A stretch of 64,000 nt of DNA, from the NCBI GenBank assembly GCA_035318745.1, contig DATHEA010000005.1:124001-188000 (forward strand), read 5' to 3'. Shown in pieces: positions 52,006 through 60,252 of this stretch; the stretch's first letter is position 1, and the number at the start of each line of letters is the position of its first letter. A program made the position numbers and the translations under genes. The stretch comes from VRUE01 sp035318745 (GTDB lineage: Bacteria; Actinomycetota; Thermoleophilia; Solirubrobacterales; 70-9). The notes beneath the pieces are model-generated. The model saw only the letters and a program-made list of their open reading frames with translations, was not told the DNA's origin and searched no databases.

Positions 52006-52662
52006 GTGATTCGCTTCCTCCGTTTCTGCGCCCGTAACGGGATACTGACGCCCGGTTACGCGCTGCTGGCGCTGCGCTACCTGTGGCGCCGCTTCCTCAC
52101 CCGCGCCGGCTGGCGCTGGCGCACCGACGGACTGCTCTTCCTCGGTCCCCGGCTCGAACTCGAGATTGCTCGCAAGGCGCGGGTCGATTTCGGCCGCTTC
52201 GTCTGGATCGGCCACGGAACCAAGATCCGCTGCCATGAGGGCGTGGTCGAGATCGGCGCCAAGACCGTGATCGGACAGGAGTGCACGATCTCCGCTTACA
52301 GGCGGGTGCGGATCGGCGAGCAGTGCGTGATCGCCGACCGGGCGATGTTCATCGACTTCGATCACGGCGTGGTCGAAGTCGAGCGACCGATCCGCCATCA
52401 GGGCATCTATACCCGCGAGGTCGAGGTCGGCTCCAACGTCTGGATCGGCTACGGCGCCTGCATCCTGCGCGGTGTCAGCGTCGGCGACAACTCGATCGTC
52501 GGCACCAACTCGGTCGTCACCAAGGACGTGCCTGCCAATGCCGTCGTCGCCGGCGTCCCGGCCCGAATCGTGCGGATGCGCGAAACCCCAGAGCAGCTGC
52601 GCTGGCCCGACCCGGTCGAGCCGGACCCGAAGGCCTGGACCACGCTTCCCCAGCCCGATTGA
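52006..52662 (+). CDS. Hexapeptide-repeat acyltransferase (LbH family)
   Basis: About 218 residues forming a left-handed parallel beta-helix: IGHGTKIRCHEGVVEIGAKT, IGQECTISAYRRVRIGEQC, then VWIGYGACILRGVSVGDNSI and VGTNSVVTKDVPANAVVAGV, the O-acetyltransferase ending. FIDFDHGVVEV supplies a candidate catalytic His. It probably acetylates a sugar of an envelope glycan. The start is GTG at 52006; GTG at 51994 in the same frame is equally possible. It is divergent from meaB. Confidence 0.85.
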   Translation: MIRFLRFCARNGILTPGYALLALRYLWRRFLTRAGWRWRTDGLLFLGPRLELEIARKARVDFGRFVWIGHGTKIRCHEGVVEIGAKTVIGQECTISAYRRVRIGEQCVIADRAMFIDFDHGVVEVERPIRHQGIYTREVEVGSNVWIGYGACILRGVSVGDNSIVGTNSVVTKDVPANAVVAGVPARIVRMRETPEQLRWPDPVEPDPKAWTTLPQPD

Positions 52663-53055
52663 TCACGGTAGCGCTGGGACCAGATCCGTCTGGGCGAAGT
52701 CGTTCCCGGTGAAAAGCAACGGGTGGTCGGCGACATGGGCCGTGGCGTAAGTCATACAGTCGCCATAGTTGAGGGCAGCCGGGTGACGGCCCTTCCCATA
52801 GCTGATGAACGCATCGGTGGCGGCGCGGCGCTGCGCCTCGTCGAAGGCAATCACCTCAACGTCGTTGCGCTCCAAGAATTGCGCGACGAGCGACCGGCCC
52901 GGCAAACCGGAGCGACCGATCATCACCATCTCGGCCTCCACCAAGGTCGGTGCTCCGATCGCGACCTCCGCCGCATCTGCGGTTACGTCGAGGAGTCGCT
53001 CGTGGCCCGGCTCTTCGATGATCATCGACACAACTGCCGAGCTATCGAGAATCAA
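52663..53055 (-). CDS. vapC: PIN-domain toxin VapC
   Basis: A 130-residue PIN-domain ribonuclease, the toxin of a VapBC pair. Acidic active-site residues appear in order: MILDSSAVVSM (Asp4), TLVEAEMVM (Glu), LNYGDCMTYATA (Asp) and LLFTGNDFAQTD (Asp), the normal set. The ATG overlaps the vapB stop as ATGA. VapC toxins cut tRNA or rRNA and are held inactive by VapB. Composition is less GC-rich than the flanking genes, fitting a mobile module. Confidence 0.92.
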   Translation of the reverse strand: MILDSSAVVSMIIEEPGHERLLDVTADAAEVAIGAPTLVEAEMVMIGRSGLPGRSLVAQFLERNDVEVIAFDEAQRRAATDAFISYGKGRHPAALNYGDCMTYATAHVADHPLLFTGNDFAQTDLVPALP

Positions 53056-53330
53056 TACCCCTCCGGTCCATAACCAAGAATCTCTTCTCGTTCAGCCTTG
53101 GTTATCGATTTGCCTCGCAACTCATCCGGGATCTGCGGCCAGATCTCGGTCTCCATGAACCGCCGGAGATCCTGACGCCGTTTCTCTTTGCTCCCGCCTC
53201 TCTGGAACTCCAGCCGGTCGCGTTTCTCGCGCAGCGCATTACGCACGGCTCCGGTCTTGCTCTCCCCCGTGAGCTCTGCCACCTCTGCCGCCAATTTCTC
53301 GGTCTCCTGATCCTTGATGTTGAGTGCCAT
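53052..53330 (-). CDS. vapB: VapB-type antitoxin
   Basis: A 92-residue antitoxin. ALNIKDQETEKLAAEVAELTGESKTGAVRNALREKRDRL is the ribbon-helix-helix type PSK/VapB N-terminus, here in two halves, and the basic and acidic C-terminal part (residues 45-92) would wrap VapC. It is immediately preceded by a perfect palindrome that should be its operator, and overlaps vapC by 4 bp. Confidence 0.88.
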   Translation of the reverse strand: MALNIKDQETEKLAAEVAELTGESKTGAVRNALREKRDRLEFQRGGSKEKRRQDLRRFMETEIWPQIPDELRGKSITKAEREEILGYGPEGY

Positions 53331-53355
53331 GGTGTAATCGTACGCCGATTACACC
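53331..53355. promoter_or_regulatory. vapBC operator palindrome
   Basis: GGTGTAATCG and CGATTACACC form a perfect 10+5+10 inverted repeat directly upstream of the vapB start codon. It lies downstream of the predicted promoter, where bound VapBC would block transcription. Confidence 0.85.
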
Positions 53356-53376
53356 AGTGACTTGTTGTCTGCATAG

Positions 53377-53405
53377 TTTATATCAGATCCGCGCGCTATT
53401 GTCTG
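53377..53405 (-). promoter_or_regulatory. Predicted vapBC promoter
   Basis: On the minus strand a -35 like CAGACA and a -10 TATAAA are separated by 17 bp, ending about 20 bp before the operator palindrome. The local sequence is AT-rich for this genome. Confidence 0.45.
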
Positions 53406-53493
53406 AGATACAATGAACCTCCATCGCAGAGACTCGGCTTCTCCCGATTGGCGGCTGTAGATCTTTCAGCTCGCAGACAAGAGAATCCCGGCG

Positions 53494-53772
53494 ATGGACG
53501 TCGCCCGACGCTTCGGCGAGAACCTGCGCCGGTGCCGGCGGCGCGCCAACCTGTCTCAGGAAGAGCTCGGCCTGCGCTCGTCGCTGCACCGGACCGAGAT
53601 CGGCCTGCTCGAGCGCGGAGCGCGTGTCCCCCGCATCGACACGCTGATCAAAATCTCCAGCGCCCTGCAGATACCGCCGGTCGAACTGATCGAAGGCATC
53701 GAGTGGACGCCAGGCAACACGACAAGCGGCAGCTTCTCGATCGCCGCCAAAGGGGATCCGCAGTCGAACTAG
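53494..53772 (+). CDS. XRE-family helix-turn-helix regulator
   Basis: A 92-residue DNA-binding protein: FGENLRRCRRRANLSQEELG with LHRTEIGLLERGARVPRIDT and LIKISSALQIPPVELIEGI is a complete HTH_3 domain (residues 5-68). The C-terminal 20 residues are unstructured. It is divergent from vapBC with about 160 bp between their start codons, but nothing ties it directly to that pair. Confidence 0.88.
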   Translation: MDVARRFGENLRRCRRRANLSQEELGLRSSLHRTEIGLLERGARVPRIDTLIKISSALQIPPVELIEGIEWTPGNTTSGSFSIAAKGDPQSN

Positions 53773-53811
53773 GTTCGACCCGAGGCCCACGCACCTGGAC
53801 CGCGGCCGGGT

Positions 53812-55005
53812 TTAGGCGGGGCTTGGGTTGCCGGCGAGTTCGGCGTAGACCGCGGCGGTCCGCTCGGCGACGTCGCCCCAGTCGAAGCGACGCAGGTGCT
53901 CGTAGGCTTCGGCGACGAGACTCTGACCGAGCTCGTCGTCCCGCAGCACGCGGATCGCCACCTCGGCGAGGGCTTCGGGGTCATCCGAGCGAAAGCGCAG
54001 GCCGACGTCCTCACGCGGGACGACCTCGCGCAGACCTCCGGTGTCGGCGACGATGCAGGGGCATTCCGAGGCCATCGCCTCCAGTGCGACCAGCCCGAAG
54101 GGCTCATAGATCGAGGGCACCACGGTCAGGTCGGCGATCCGGTAGAGCGAGTGGAGGACGTCGTCTCCGATCCAGCCGAGGAATGTGCCGTGCTCCATCA
54201 GACCCAGCTCCTGCGCCTGGCGGTGCAGCTCCTCCTCGTGGGTTCCGGAGCCGGCGACCAGGAAGCGCGTCCCCGGCGCCTCTTCGATCACCCGCGGCAT
54301 CGCCTCCAGCGCAAGCTGGAAGCCCTTCTCGTAGACCAGGCGCCCGATCAGCAGCACCAGCTTCTCCTCCGGCGCCGCGAACTCGGCCCGCATGCGCTTC
54401 AGCTCGGCCGGGTCCTGGACCGCGAGATCGTCGGGATCGATCCCGTTGGGGATGACGCTTACCCGCTCCTCCTCGACCCCGAAGATGTCGACGATCTGCT
54501 CGCGCATGTAGTGCGAGCAGGCGATCGTGCGCTCGGAGCGGTTGGTGATCCAGCGCTCGACCCCGTGGATGTAGCTCTGCGGGTGCTTGTCGACCCAGCC
54601 CTGGTGGCGACCGTGCTCGGTGGCGTGGATCGTCGTCACCAGCGGTGCCTCGAAGCGCTTCGCCAGGTGGTCGCAGGCATTGGCGACCAGCCAGTCGTGG
54701 CCATGCACGAGGTCGAAGCTGTAGCGGTCGCCGAGCTCGACCCCGGCGGCGAGCATGTCGGAGTTCATCCGCTCGACCCAGGCGACGAACTCGCCCAGCT
54801 CTGTGGGCCGCTGCGGCTCGCGGATGCGGTGGATGTGGACGCCACTGCGACGCTCCTCGGCCGGTGACTCCTCACCGCCGCGGGTGAGCACGTGGACCTC
54901 GACCTCGCGCTCGACCAAGGCCTCGGAGAGCTTGCGCACGTGCCGCGCCAGGCCGCCCTCGATCAGCGGCGGGTACTCCCAGGAGAGGATCAGGACGCGC
55001 GTCAT
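53812..55005 (-). CDS. GT4 family alpha-glucosyltransferase (glycogen-synthase-like)
   Basis: Retaining GT-B glycosyltransferase (397 aa). It starts LILSWEYPPLIEGGLARHVR, with the acceptor-loop GGLARHV motif, then HGHDWLVANACDHLAKRF, SVIPNGIDPDDL, LLIGRLVYEKGFQLALEAM and the E-x7-E motif YEPFGLVALEAMASECP. These match actinobacterial GlgA/Rv3032-type alpha-1,4-glucosyltransferases. It is 10 bp downstream of a GH57 gene, which follows a methyltransferase gene: the same trio and order as mycobacterial Rv3030-3031-3032, which make methylglucose lipopolysaccharide. Glycogen synthesis is the alternative. Confidence 0.88.
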   Translation of the reverse strand: MTRVLILSWEYPPLIEGGLARHVRKLSEALVEREVEVHVLTRGGEESPAEERRSGVHIHRIREPQRPTELGEFVAWVERMNSDMLAAGVELGDRYSFDLVHGHDWLVANACDHLAKRFEAPLVTTIHATEHGRHQGWVDKHPQSYIHGVERWITNRSERTIACSHYMREQIVDIFGVEEERVSVIPNGIDPDDLAVQDPAELKRMRAEFAAPEEKLVLLIGRLVYEKGFQLALEAMPRVIEEAPGTRFLVAGSGTHEEELHRQAQELGLMEHGTFLGWIGDDVLHSLYRIADLTVVPSIYEPFGLVALEAMASECPCIVADTGGLREVVPREDVGLRFRSDDPEALAEVAIRVLRDDELGQSLVAEAYEHLRRFDWGDVAERTAAVYAELAGNPSPA

Positions 55006-55015
55006 CTGCGGTGGG

Positions 55016-56428
55016 CTAGGGCTCCAGCAGGGGAGCGAGGCTCAGGTCCGGGGCTAGGGCTCGCATACGCGGGTCGCTGCTGGCGGGGGAGTCTATGGCC
55101 TCCAGCAACGCCTCGGCGTGATCGGTCACCCGGCGGAAGGGGTAGTCGCCCGCCTGGCCGCGCTTGTCGAGGAAAGCCCAGTCGCTTGCCTGAACGGCGA
55201 GCAGCTCGCGCGCCGCCCGCAGCGCGGCGGGTCCGCGCAGACCCTGCGCGAGTGCACGCAGGAGGCGCAACTCCAGGCGCCGAGCGCCCCAGGCAAGGTC
55301 GGCGACTGGTGGCGAGTCCCACGTCCGCAGGTCCTTTTCCTCGCCCCAGGTCGAGGCGGCCAGCGACCGCTCGACCGGCTCGTGCTCGGCCAGGGCCTGC
55401 GGCGCGGTGAGCAGACGGACACCCGCCGCGGCGGCCTCGGCCAGCACTTCGCGCAGCCAGATCGCGCCCTCAGACCACCAGTGCCCGAGCAGCTCGGTGT
55501 CGATCGCGAAGACGATCAGCCCGCGCCGCCCGCGCTCCCCGGCGAAGTGACGCAGCCTCGCCGCGATCGCGGCGAGGAACTCCCCCGCCTGACGGCGAGC
55601 CGCCGCCTCGGCGGCGGCCGGCTCGTAGGCCCCGCCGCCGACCTTCCAGATCCGCACCCCGCGCAGCGATTTGCCTGCGAACTGCGCGTGGGCGGGGTCG
55701 GAGGGGTAGCCCTGCAGCGACCAGAGCCACTGGATCGCCTCCCAGTCGATCGGCAACGCCACCGGGCCGGCGTCGGTGGCCAAGGGGCTCAGAGCGTCCA
55801 AGGGATCCTCGTCGTATGCGCTCTGGTCGACACAGAACCAGCGCACCCCTTGCTCGGCCAGACGATGCTCCAGCCCCGGTGCGTAGCCACACTCGGGCAG
55901 CCAGAAGCCGCCGTCCCAGCTAAAGCGGCGCCGGTGCGAGCGGATGCCGGCGTCGAGCTGCAACCGCAGCCCCGCCCGAGTCGCCAGCAGCGGCAGCACG
56001 GCGTGCGTCGCGGCAGAAGCGGCCAGTGCGATCCGCCCTTCCTCAGCCGCATCCTGGAATGGCCGCAGGGGATTCCCGCCAGCCGCGTCCAGCAACTCCA
56101 GCGCACGCCGGTAGCGCACCAGCTCCGCCTCGCAGGCGTTCCTGCACTCGGGCGCCACCTCTGGAGCATCCGCCTCCGCGGCCCCGATCCGCCACTCGAC
56201 CAGGAACTGCCGCAACCGCTCCGCCGCGCCGGCGTCCTCCAGCTGATCCGCCAACACGGGCGTCACCGTCATCGTCAGATCCCGCGCCACCTCCAACACG
56301 GGCAGGTAGGACCGGATAACAGCATCGAACAACCACTCCTCCCCGAACGGATAGGTGCCGAAGCCCTCGACGTAGGGCATGTGCGAGTGGAGGACGATCG
56401 CCAGGTCGCCGGCGCTCTCCTCAGCCAT
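55016..56428 (-). CDS. GH57 family alpha-1,4-glucan branching enzyme
   Basis: Glycoside hydrolase family 57 protein (470 aa). AIVLHSHMPYVEGFGTYPFG is conserved region 1, FWLPECGYAPGLEHRLA contains the nucleophile Glu near residue 177, and FAIDTELLGHWWSEGAIWL holds the catalytic Asp near 310. A C-terminal helical domain (WGEEKDLRTWDSPPVADLAW onward) is typical of GH57 branching enzymes such as Rv3031. It would introduce alpha-1,6 branches into, or trim, an alpha-glucan. It overlaps the upstream methyltransferase by 8 bp. Confidence 0.9.
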   Translation of the reverse strand: MAEESAGDLAIVLHSHMPYVEGFGTYPFGEEWLFDAVIRSYLPVLEVARDLTMTVTPVLADQLEDAGAAERLRQFLVEWRIGAAEADAPEVAPECRNACEAELVRYRRALELLDAAGGNPLRPFQDAAEEGRIALAASAATHAVLPLLATRAGLRLQLDAGIRSHRRRFSWDGGFWLPECGYAPGLEHRLAEQGVRWFCVDQSAYDEDPLDALSPLATDAGPVALPIDWEAIQWLWSLQGYPSDPAHAQFAGKSLRGVRIWKVGGGAYEPAAAEAAARRQAGEFLAAIAARLRHFAGERGRRGLIVFAIDTELLGHWWSEGAIWLREVLAEAAAAGVRLLTAPQALAEHEPVERSLAASTWGEEKDLRTWDSPPVADLAWGARRLELRLLRALAQGLRGPAALRAARELLAVQASDWAFLDKRGQAGDYPFRRVTDHAEALLEAIDSPASSDPRMRALAPDLSLAPLLEP

Positions 56429-57212
56429 GGCAGACGGTCAGGAAGTCCAGCGCCCGGTCCAGATCGTCACCACGCAGAGCGAAGTCTGAGGCGGCGATCG
56501 CTGGGGTGAAGCGATCGTAGAAGGGCTTGGTCAGTCGCAGCCCTTTGTGGACACGGTCCCAGCCAAGCCCGATCGCGATCTCGTGGACGCGCAGCTTGCG
56601 CGCGTGGAAGAGCCCGAGCATCTCGACCCGCTCGAAGTGGTCCTCGCAGAGCGCCCGGAACTCCGCCGCCCGGTACTCGCGCACGTGCCAGGGGTTGTCG
56701 GACTTCTCCGCTCCGGGAGGCGCCAACGTCAGCAGGTTGGGGGTGGAGACGAAGGCCACGCCGCCAGGTGCCAGCATCGACTTGAAGTGCTCGAGGATCG
56801 CGCCGGCGTCCTGGACGTGCTCGATCGTCTGCAGAAAGACGACTGCGTCGCAGGGTTCGGAGAAACTCTCGACCAGGGCCCGCTCGTAGCGCAGGTTGTC
56901 GCGCAAGTAGCGCAGCCGCGCGTGCTCGTGGGCCTCCGGGTTGGCGTCGACCCCGACCACGCTCGCCGCGCTCGCGGCCAGCACGTCGGAGCCGTAGCCC
57001 TCGCCGCAGGCCATGTCGACGACCCGCCGGCCGGCGACCCGCGCCGCGATCCATTCGTAGACGGCAAGATGGCGGCGGAACCAGTAGTTCTCCTCGGCCA
57101 CGTCGGGCAGCGTCCGCTCGCCGGTCAGCGGTAGCGGCGGCACCCCGGGGGGCTGATTCTCTTGGACGTACTCGCGCACTAGGGCCGGGACGCTATTGCG
57201 GCTCCACGCCAT
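56421..57212 (-). CDS. SAM-dependent methyltransferase (glucan cluster)
   Basis: A 263-residue class I methyltransferase. The SAM motif is VVDMACGEGYGSDVLA near residue 70, with VVGVDANPEAHEHAR and the later FLQTIEHVQDAGAILEHF. An N-terminal part PLTGERTLPDVAEENYWFRR resembles Rv3030-type enzymes. It is first in the operon with GH57 and GT4 genes, suggesting methylation of a sugar or lipid of the glucan. The start at 57212 leaves a 35-bp gap to the divergent methyltransferase start. Confidence 0.85.
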   Translation of the reverse strand: MAWSRNSVPALVREYVQENQPPGVPPLPLTGERTLPDVAEENYWFRRHLAVYEWIAARVAGRRVVDMACGEGYGSDVLAASAASVVGVDANPEAHEHARLRYLRDNLRYERALVESFSEPCDAVVFLQTIEHVQDAGAILEHFKSMLAPGGVAFVSTPNLLTLAPPGAEKSDNPWHVREYRAAEFRALCEDHFERVEMLGLFHARKLRVHEIAIGLGWDRVHKGLRLTKPFYDRFTPAIAASDFALRGDDLDRALDFLTVCHG

Positions 57213-57247
57213 GTGCGTTGCGCCGATCCATGTACCGTTCCCGCCCC

Positions 57248-58165
57248 ATGCCGGCCTCCCCCACCGCCACGCCCGACCACATCAAGGACGCCAACACCCG
57301 CTACCACGACGCGGCGGCAGGCGAATACGACGCCAAGTGGGGCATCGACTTCGGTGCCACCGGGCAACGCCAGGTGCGTCAGAAGCTGGCCAAGGCACTT
57401 GGCGGCTTGGACGGGCTCGGCTTCGCCGACGGGCTGGAGATCGGCTCCGGCACCGGCTACTTCTCACTCAACCTGCTGCAGATGGGGACGATCGAGCGGC
57501 TGACGGCAACCGACATCTCGCCAGGAATGCTGCGGCGGCTGTCCGAGACGGCCGCGGGGCTGGGGCTGGAAGCCGAGACCGTGGCGACCGAGGCAGAGGA
57601 GTTGCCCTTCGAGGACGAGAGCTTCGACCTCGTCTTCGGCCACGCTGTCCTGCACCACATCCCCGATCTGGAGCGCGCCTTCGCGGAATTCCGCCGCGTG
57701 CTGCGGCCGGGCGGCGCGATCGCCTTCTGCGGCGAGCCCTCCCGCTATGGCGACCGCCTGGCAGCGGCACCCAAGCGGGCGGGGATGCTCGCTGCGCCCG
57801 CCTGGCGCCGCCTGGTCGGCGCGCGCCCCCGCGCGGTGCCCGAGATGGAGCAATCGAACGGACACGCGCTCGAGGGCGAGGTCGACGTGCACGCCTTCTC
57901 CCCGGCCGACCTGCGACGGCTGCTGGGCGACAGCGGCTTCGAGCGGCAACGAGTCGGCGGTGAGGAGCTGCTCGCTAACGCCTGGGGGTGGGGACTGCGC
58001 ACGGTCGAGGCAAGTGCCGAGCCGGACTCGGTCTCCTGGGGCTGGCGCCGCTTCGCCTTCAACAGCTACATAGCCCTGCAGAAAGTCGACACTCGCGTCC
58101 TGGAGCCCTACCTCCCTGCTGAGCTCTTCTACAACCTCCTGCTCTCCGGCCGCAAGCCCGCCTGA
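57248..58165 (+). CDS. SAM-dependent methyltransferase
   Basis: A 305-residue class I methyltransferase of the Methyltransf_11 type: GLEIGSGTGYFSLNLLQMG near residue 68, TATDISPGMLRRLSE, LPFEDESFDLVFGHAVLHHI and FRRVLRPGGAIAFCGEPSRY. A C-terminal domain of about 110 residues follows and may shape the substrate pocket. The ATG at 57248 is preferred over 57218 because MPASPTATPDHIKDANTRYH leads directly into the domain. It is divergent from the glucan-cluster methyltransferase, so a related function is possible. The end overlaps the AbiEi/DUF559 gene by 37 bp. Confidence 0.85.
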   Translation: MPASPTATPDHIKDANTRYHDAAAGEYDAKWGIDFGATGQRQVRQKLAKALGGLDGLGFADGLEIGSGTGYFSLNLLQMGTIERLTATDISPGMLRRLSETAAGLGLEAETVATEAEELPFEDESFDLVFGHAVLHHIPDLERAFAEFRRVLRPGGAIAFCGEPSRYGDRLAAAPKRAGMLAAPAWRRLVGARPRAVPEMEQSNGHALEGEVDVHAFSPADLRRLLGDSGFERQRVGGEELLANAWGWGLRTVEASAEPDSVSWGWRRFAFNSYIALQKVDTRVLEPYLPAELFYNLLLSGRKPA

Positions 58166-59067
58166 CGCCGGCCGAGGCGCTCGGCAACCGTCGCCAGCGT
58201 GGCACGCACGCGGGCGGGTTCGTCGCGAATTTGAGCTTCGGAGAAGCGCAGGGTCGTCAGGCCGGCCACCGTATGCGCCTGATCGCGGCGGCCGTCGCTC
58301 GCCTGCTCGGAGGGTGTCCTGTGGTAACGCCATCCGTCCGTCTCAACCACCAGCCCGATGTGGGGCCAATAGAAGTCGACCCGGTAGCCGTTCACCCAGA
58401 CCTGCGTCTCGGGGGGTGGCAGGCGCGCGGCTCTGGTCAAGGGCAGGAACCGACGCTCGAGACCGGAATCGCTGAACGTATGGCGATCGAGCAACCGCCG
58501 AAGTCGGGCCAGGCCCGGCCGGCGCGGCAATGGGTCGAGAGCCGCTCGCAGGCTCTCCGGATCGACCAAATCAAGACGATCCGCCTCGTTGATAGCGCGT
58601 TCAAGCTGCCACTCCGGGGTGCCCGAGGCCACATCGACCAGTGTCGAGACCGGATCCGTCACCGGTATGCCCGCGACTCTTCGGCAATGCTCCGGACCCA
58701 GATCGGAGCGTCGATGCACTTGGATTCCAGGGCGCCGCCGTGAGGCGCGCCGCGGTATGACGACGTCGATCCCAGCCGGGGTCCGCATGAGGCCCCACAG
58801 CGCAGCGGCGCTGCCGTGACCGAGCAAAGCCTCAGGTCCGCAGCTGAGAACGGCCGCCATCCACCGCCCACGCTGGCTGACTTCGTGCCTGCCGACGACA
58901 TAGACGCCCCGCCAGAGCCTGAACAGGCGCCCCTTGGCAATCCGGTGCTCTATCGAGCGGGCGTTGAACCCCAGTTCCAGGAGCTGTGACCGCGCTACCA
59001 CTCCATGCTGCTTCTGGACCAAATCCCAGAGGTGCCTCGGGTCTTGTGGCAGCTTTTTCCCACCCAT
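58129..59067 (-). CDS. AbiEi-like antitoxin domain fused to DUF559 endonuclease-like domain
   Basis: A 312-residue protein. The N-terminus (LWDLVQKQHGVVARSQLLEL through RLWRGVYVVGRHEVS) is the winged-helix domain of AbiEi-type proteins. The C-terminus (RVDFYWPHIGLVVETDGWRY, near residue 245) is a DUF559/Vsr-like PD-(D/E)xK fold with Asp and Glu in the expected places. Such fusions are abundant in actinobacteria and their targets are unknown. No cognate AbiEii toxin is next to it, so a toxin-antitoxin role is not supported here. Confidence 0.85.
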   Translation of the reverse strand: MGGKKLPQDPRHLWDLVQKQHGVVARSQLLELGFNARSIEHRIAKGRLFRLWRGVYVVGRHEVSQRGRWMAAVLSCGPEALLGHGSAAALWGLMRTPAGIDVVIPRRASRRRPGIQVHRRSDLGPEHCRRVAGIPVTDPVSTLVDVASGTPEWQLERAINEADRLDLVDPESLRAALDPLPRRPGLARLRRLLDRHTFSDSGLERRFLPLTRAARLPPPETQVWVNGYRVDFYWPHIGLVVETDGWRYHRTPSEQASDGRRDQAHTVAGLTTLRFSEAQIRDEPARVRATLATVAERLGRRQAGLRPESRRL

Positions 59068-59136
59068 AGGTGGTACAAGGCTGCCGCGAGCGAAATTCGC
59101 CCCCTGCGGGCCACAGGCTAAGCAGGGCGTTTTCCG

Positions 59137-60252
59137 CTATTTGGACTCGGGGCGGCGGGCTCGGTAGAGCTTTACGCGGGAGTCGAAGCCCTTGAGGCGT
59201 TTCTCGCCGGCGTAGGAGTAGTCGAAGCCCTCCCCCGCCGCGGCCTTTGCCGCGGCGTCGAGCAGGACGCTGCCGGGTTTGGCGATTCCGGTCAGGCGGC
59301 TGGCCAGATTGACTGGGCGGCCGTAGTAGTCGCCGGCCTGGACGTGCACCGAGCCGTCGGCTATGCCGGCCCGCAGACGCGGGAACTCGTCGCCTTCTTC
59401 GTCCGCCGCCTCCACCATCCGCAGCGCCGCCTCGACCATTGCCGCCGCATCGGTGGAGACGAGCATCGCCGCGTCGCCGATCAGCTTCACCAGCCGCACC
59501 GGCGGCTCGGCGACGGAGGTCGCGAGCTCGTCGAGGCGACCGGCGATCAAGCCCAGCTCTTCGGTCTCGACCTGCTCGCCGAGCTTGGTGAAGCCGACCA
59601 GGTCGGCGAAGCAGACCGAGATGTCCGTTGCCGTTCCCGGCTGCCCCGAGGCGATGTCGCCGGCGCCGAGCACGTCGCGGCGGATCTGCTCGAGCATGTG
59701 GGCGCGGAAGGCGTAGGAGAGGGTCGGCTCGAACAGCGGCAGCATGTGCTCGGCCGCGGCGGCGAAGCGCAGAGCCAGATCCTGCTCGGTATCGCCTGGC
59801 TGCATCAGCGTGCGGATGACCAGGTCGCGGTTGGCCTCGGCGATCCGCGCCGTGGCCATGCCGACCGTACGGGCGACCTGCATCATCCCCTCCTCGGGCA
59901 GGCCAGCGTCGTAGAAGGCTTTGACTCTCTTCGCCGCTTCCAGATCCGCCTCGGTGACCGAGCGCTCATCGGGGTCGGGGTAGGGAACGCCGAAGGCGAG
60001 GCTGGTGCGCTGCAGGATCTCGAGGTCGATGCCGACCTTGTCCGCCACCTCACGCGGCGTGTAGCGGGCGCCGGTGCCGGCCACTGCCCGCTCCACCGGC
60101 AGCAGGGCGAGGCGTCCGCCTTCGACCGCCTCGCGCAGCTCCTCCAGCGGCACGCCTTCGCCGGAGAGGCGTTCGAGCAGCTCACAGCGTGCCTGCCGTG
60201 CCTCGCCCTCGACGTCGTCGAGCAGGCCCTCCGCCTCGAAATCGATCTTCAT
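59137..60252 (-). CDS. Class III adenylate cyclase with Rv1264-like regulatory domain
   Basis: A 371-residue cyclase that makes cyclic AMP from ATP. Residues 1-190 form an all-helical regulatory domain (YTPREVADKVGIDLEILQRT and AFRAHMLEQIRRDVLGAG), similar to the pH-sensing part of mycobacterial Rv1264. The catalytic domain (about 205-365) has ICFADLVGFTKLGE-type metal Asp, VKLIGDAAMLVS with substrate Lys and second Asp, and GRPVNLASRLTGIAKPG with the transition-state Asn and Arg. All key residues are visible, so activity is expected. Its ATG overlaps the stop of the gamma-glutamyltransferase gene (ATGA). Confidence 0.92.
   Translation of the reverse strand: MKIDFEAEGLLDDVEGEARQARCELLERLSGEGVPLEELREAVEGGRLALLPVERAVAGTGARYTPREVADKVGIDLEILQRTSLAFGVPYPDPDERSVTEADLEAAKRVKAFYDAGLPEEGMMQVARTVGMATARIAEANRDLVIRTLMQPGDTEQDLALRFAAAAEHMLPLFEPTLSYAFRAHMLEQIRRDVLGAGDIASGQPGTATDISVCFADLVGFTKLGEQVETEELGLIAGRLDELATSVAEPPVRLVKLIGDAAMLVSTDAAAMVEAALRMVEAADEEGDEFPRLRAGIADGSVHVQAGDYYGRPVNLASRLTGIAKPGSVLLDAAAKAAAGEGFDYSYAGEKRLKGFDSRVKLYRARRPESK

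Noticed and set aside
58129..59067. AbiE-type toxin-antitoxin system
   Set aside because: The AbiEi-like domain is fused to a DUF559 domain and no AbiEii nucleotidyltransferase toxin lies next to it.
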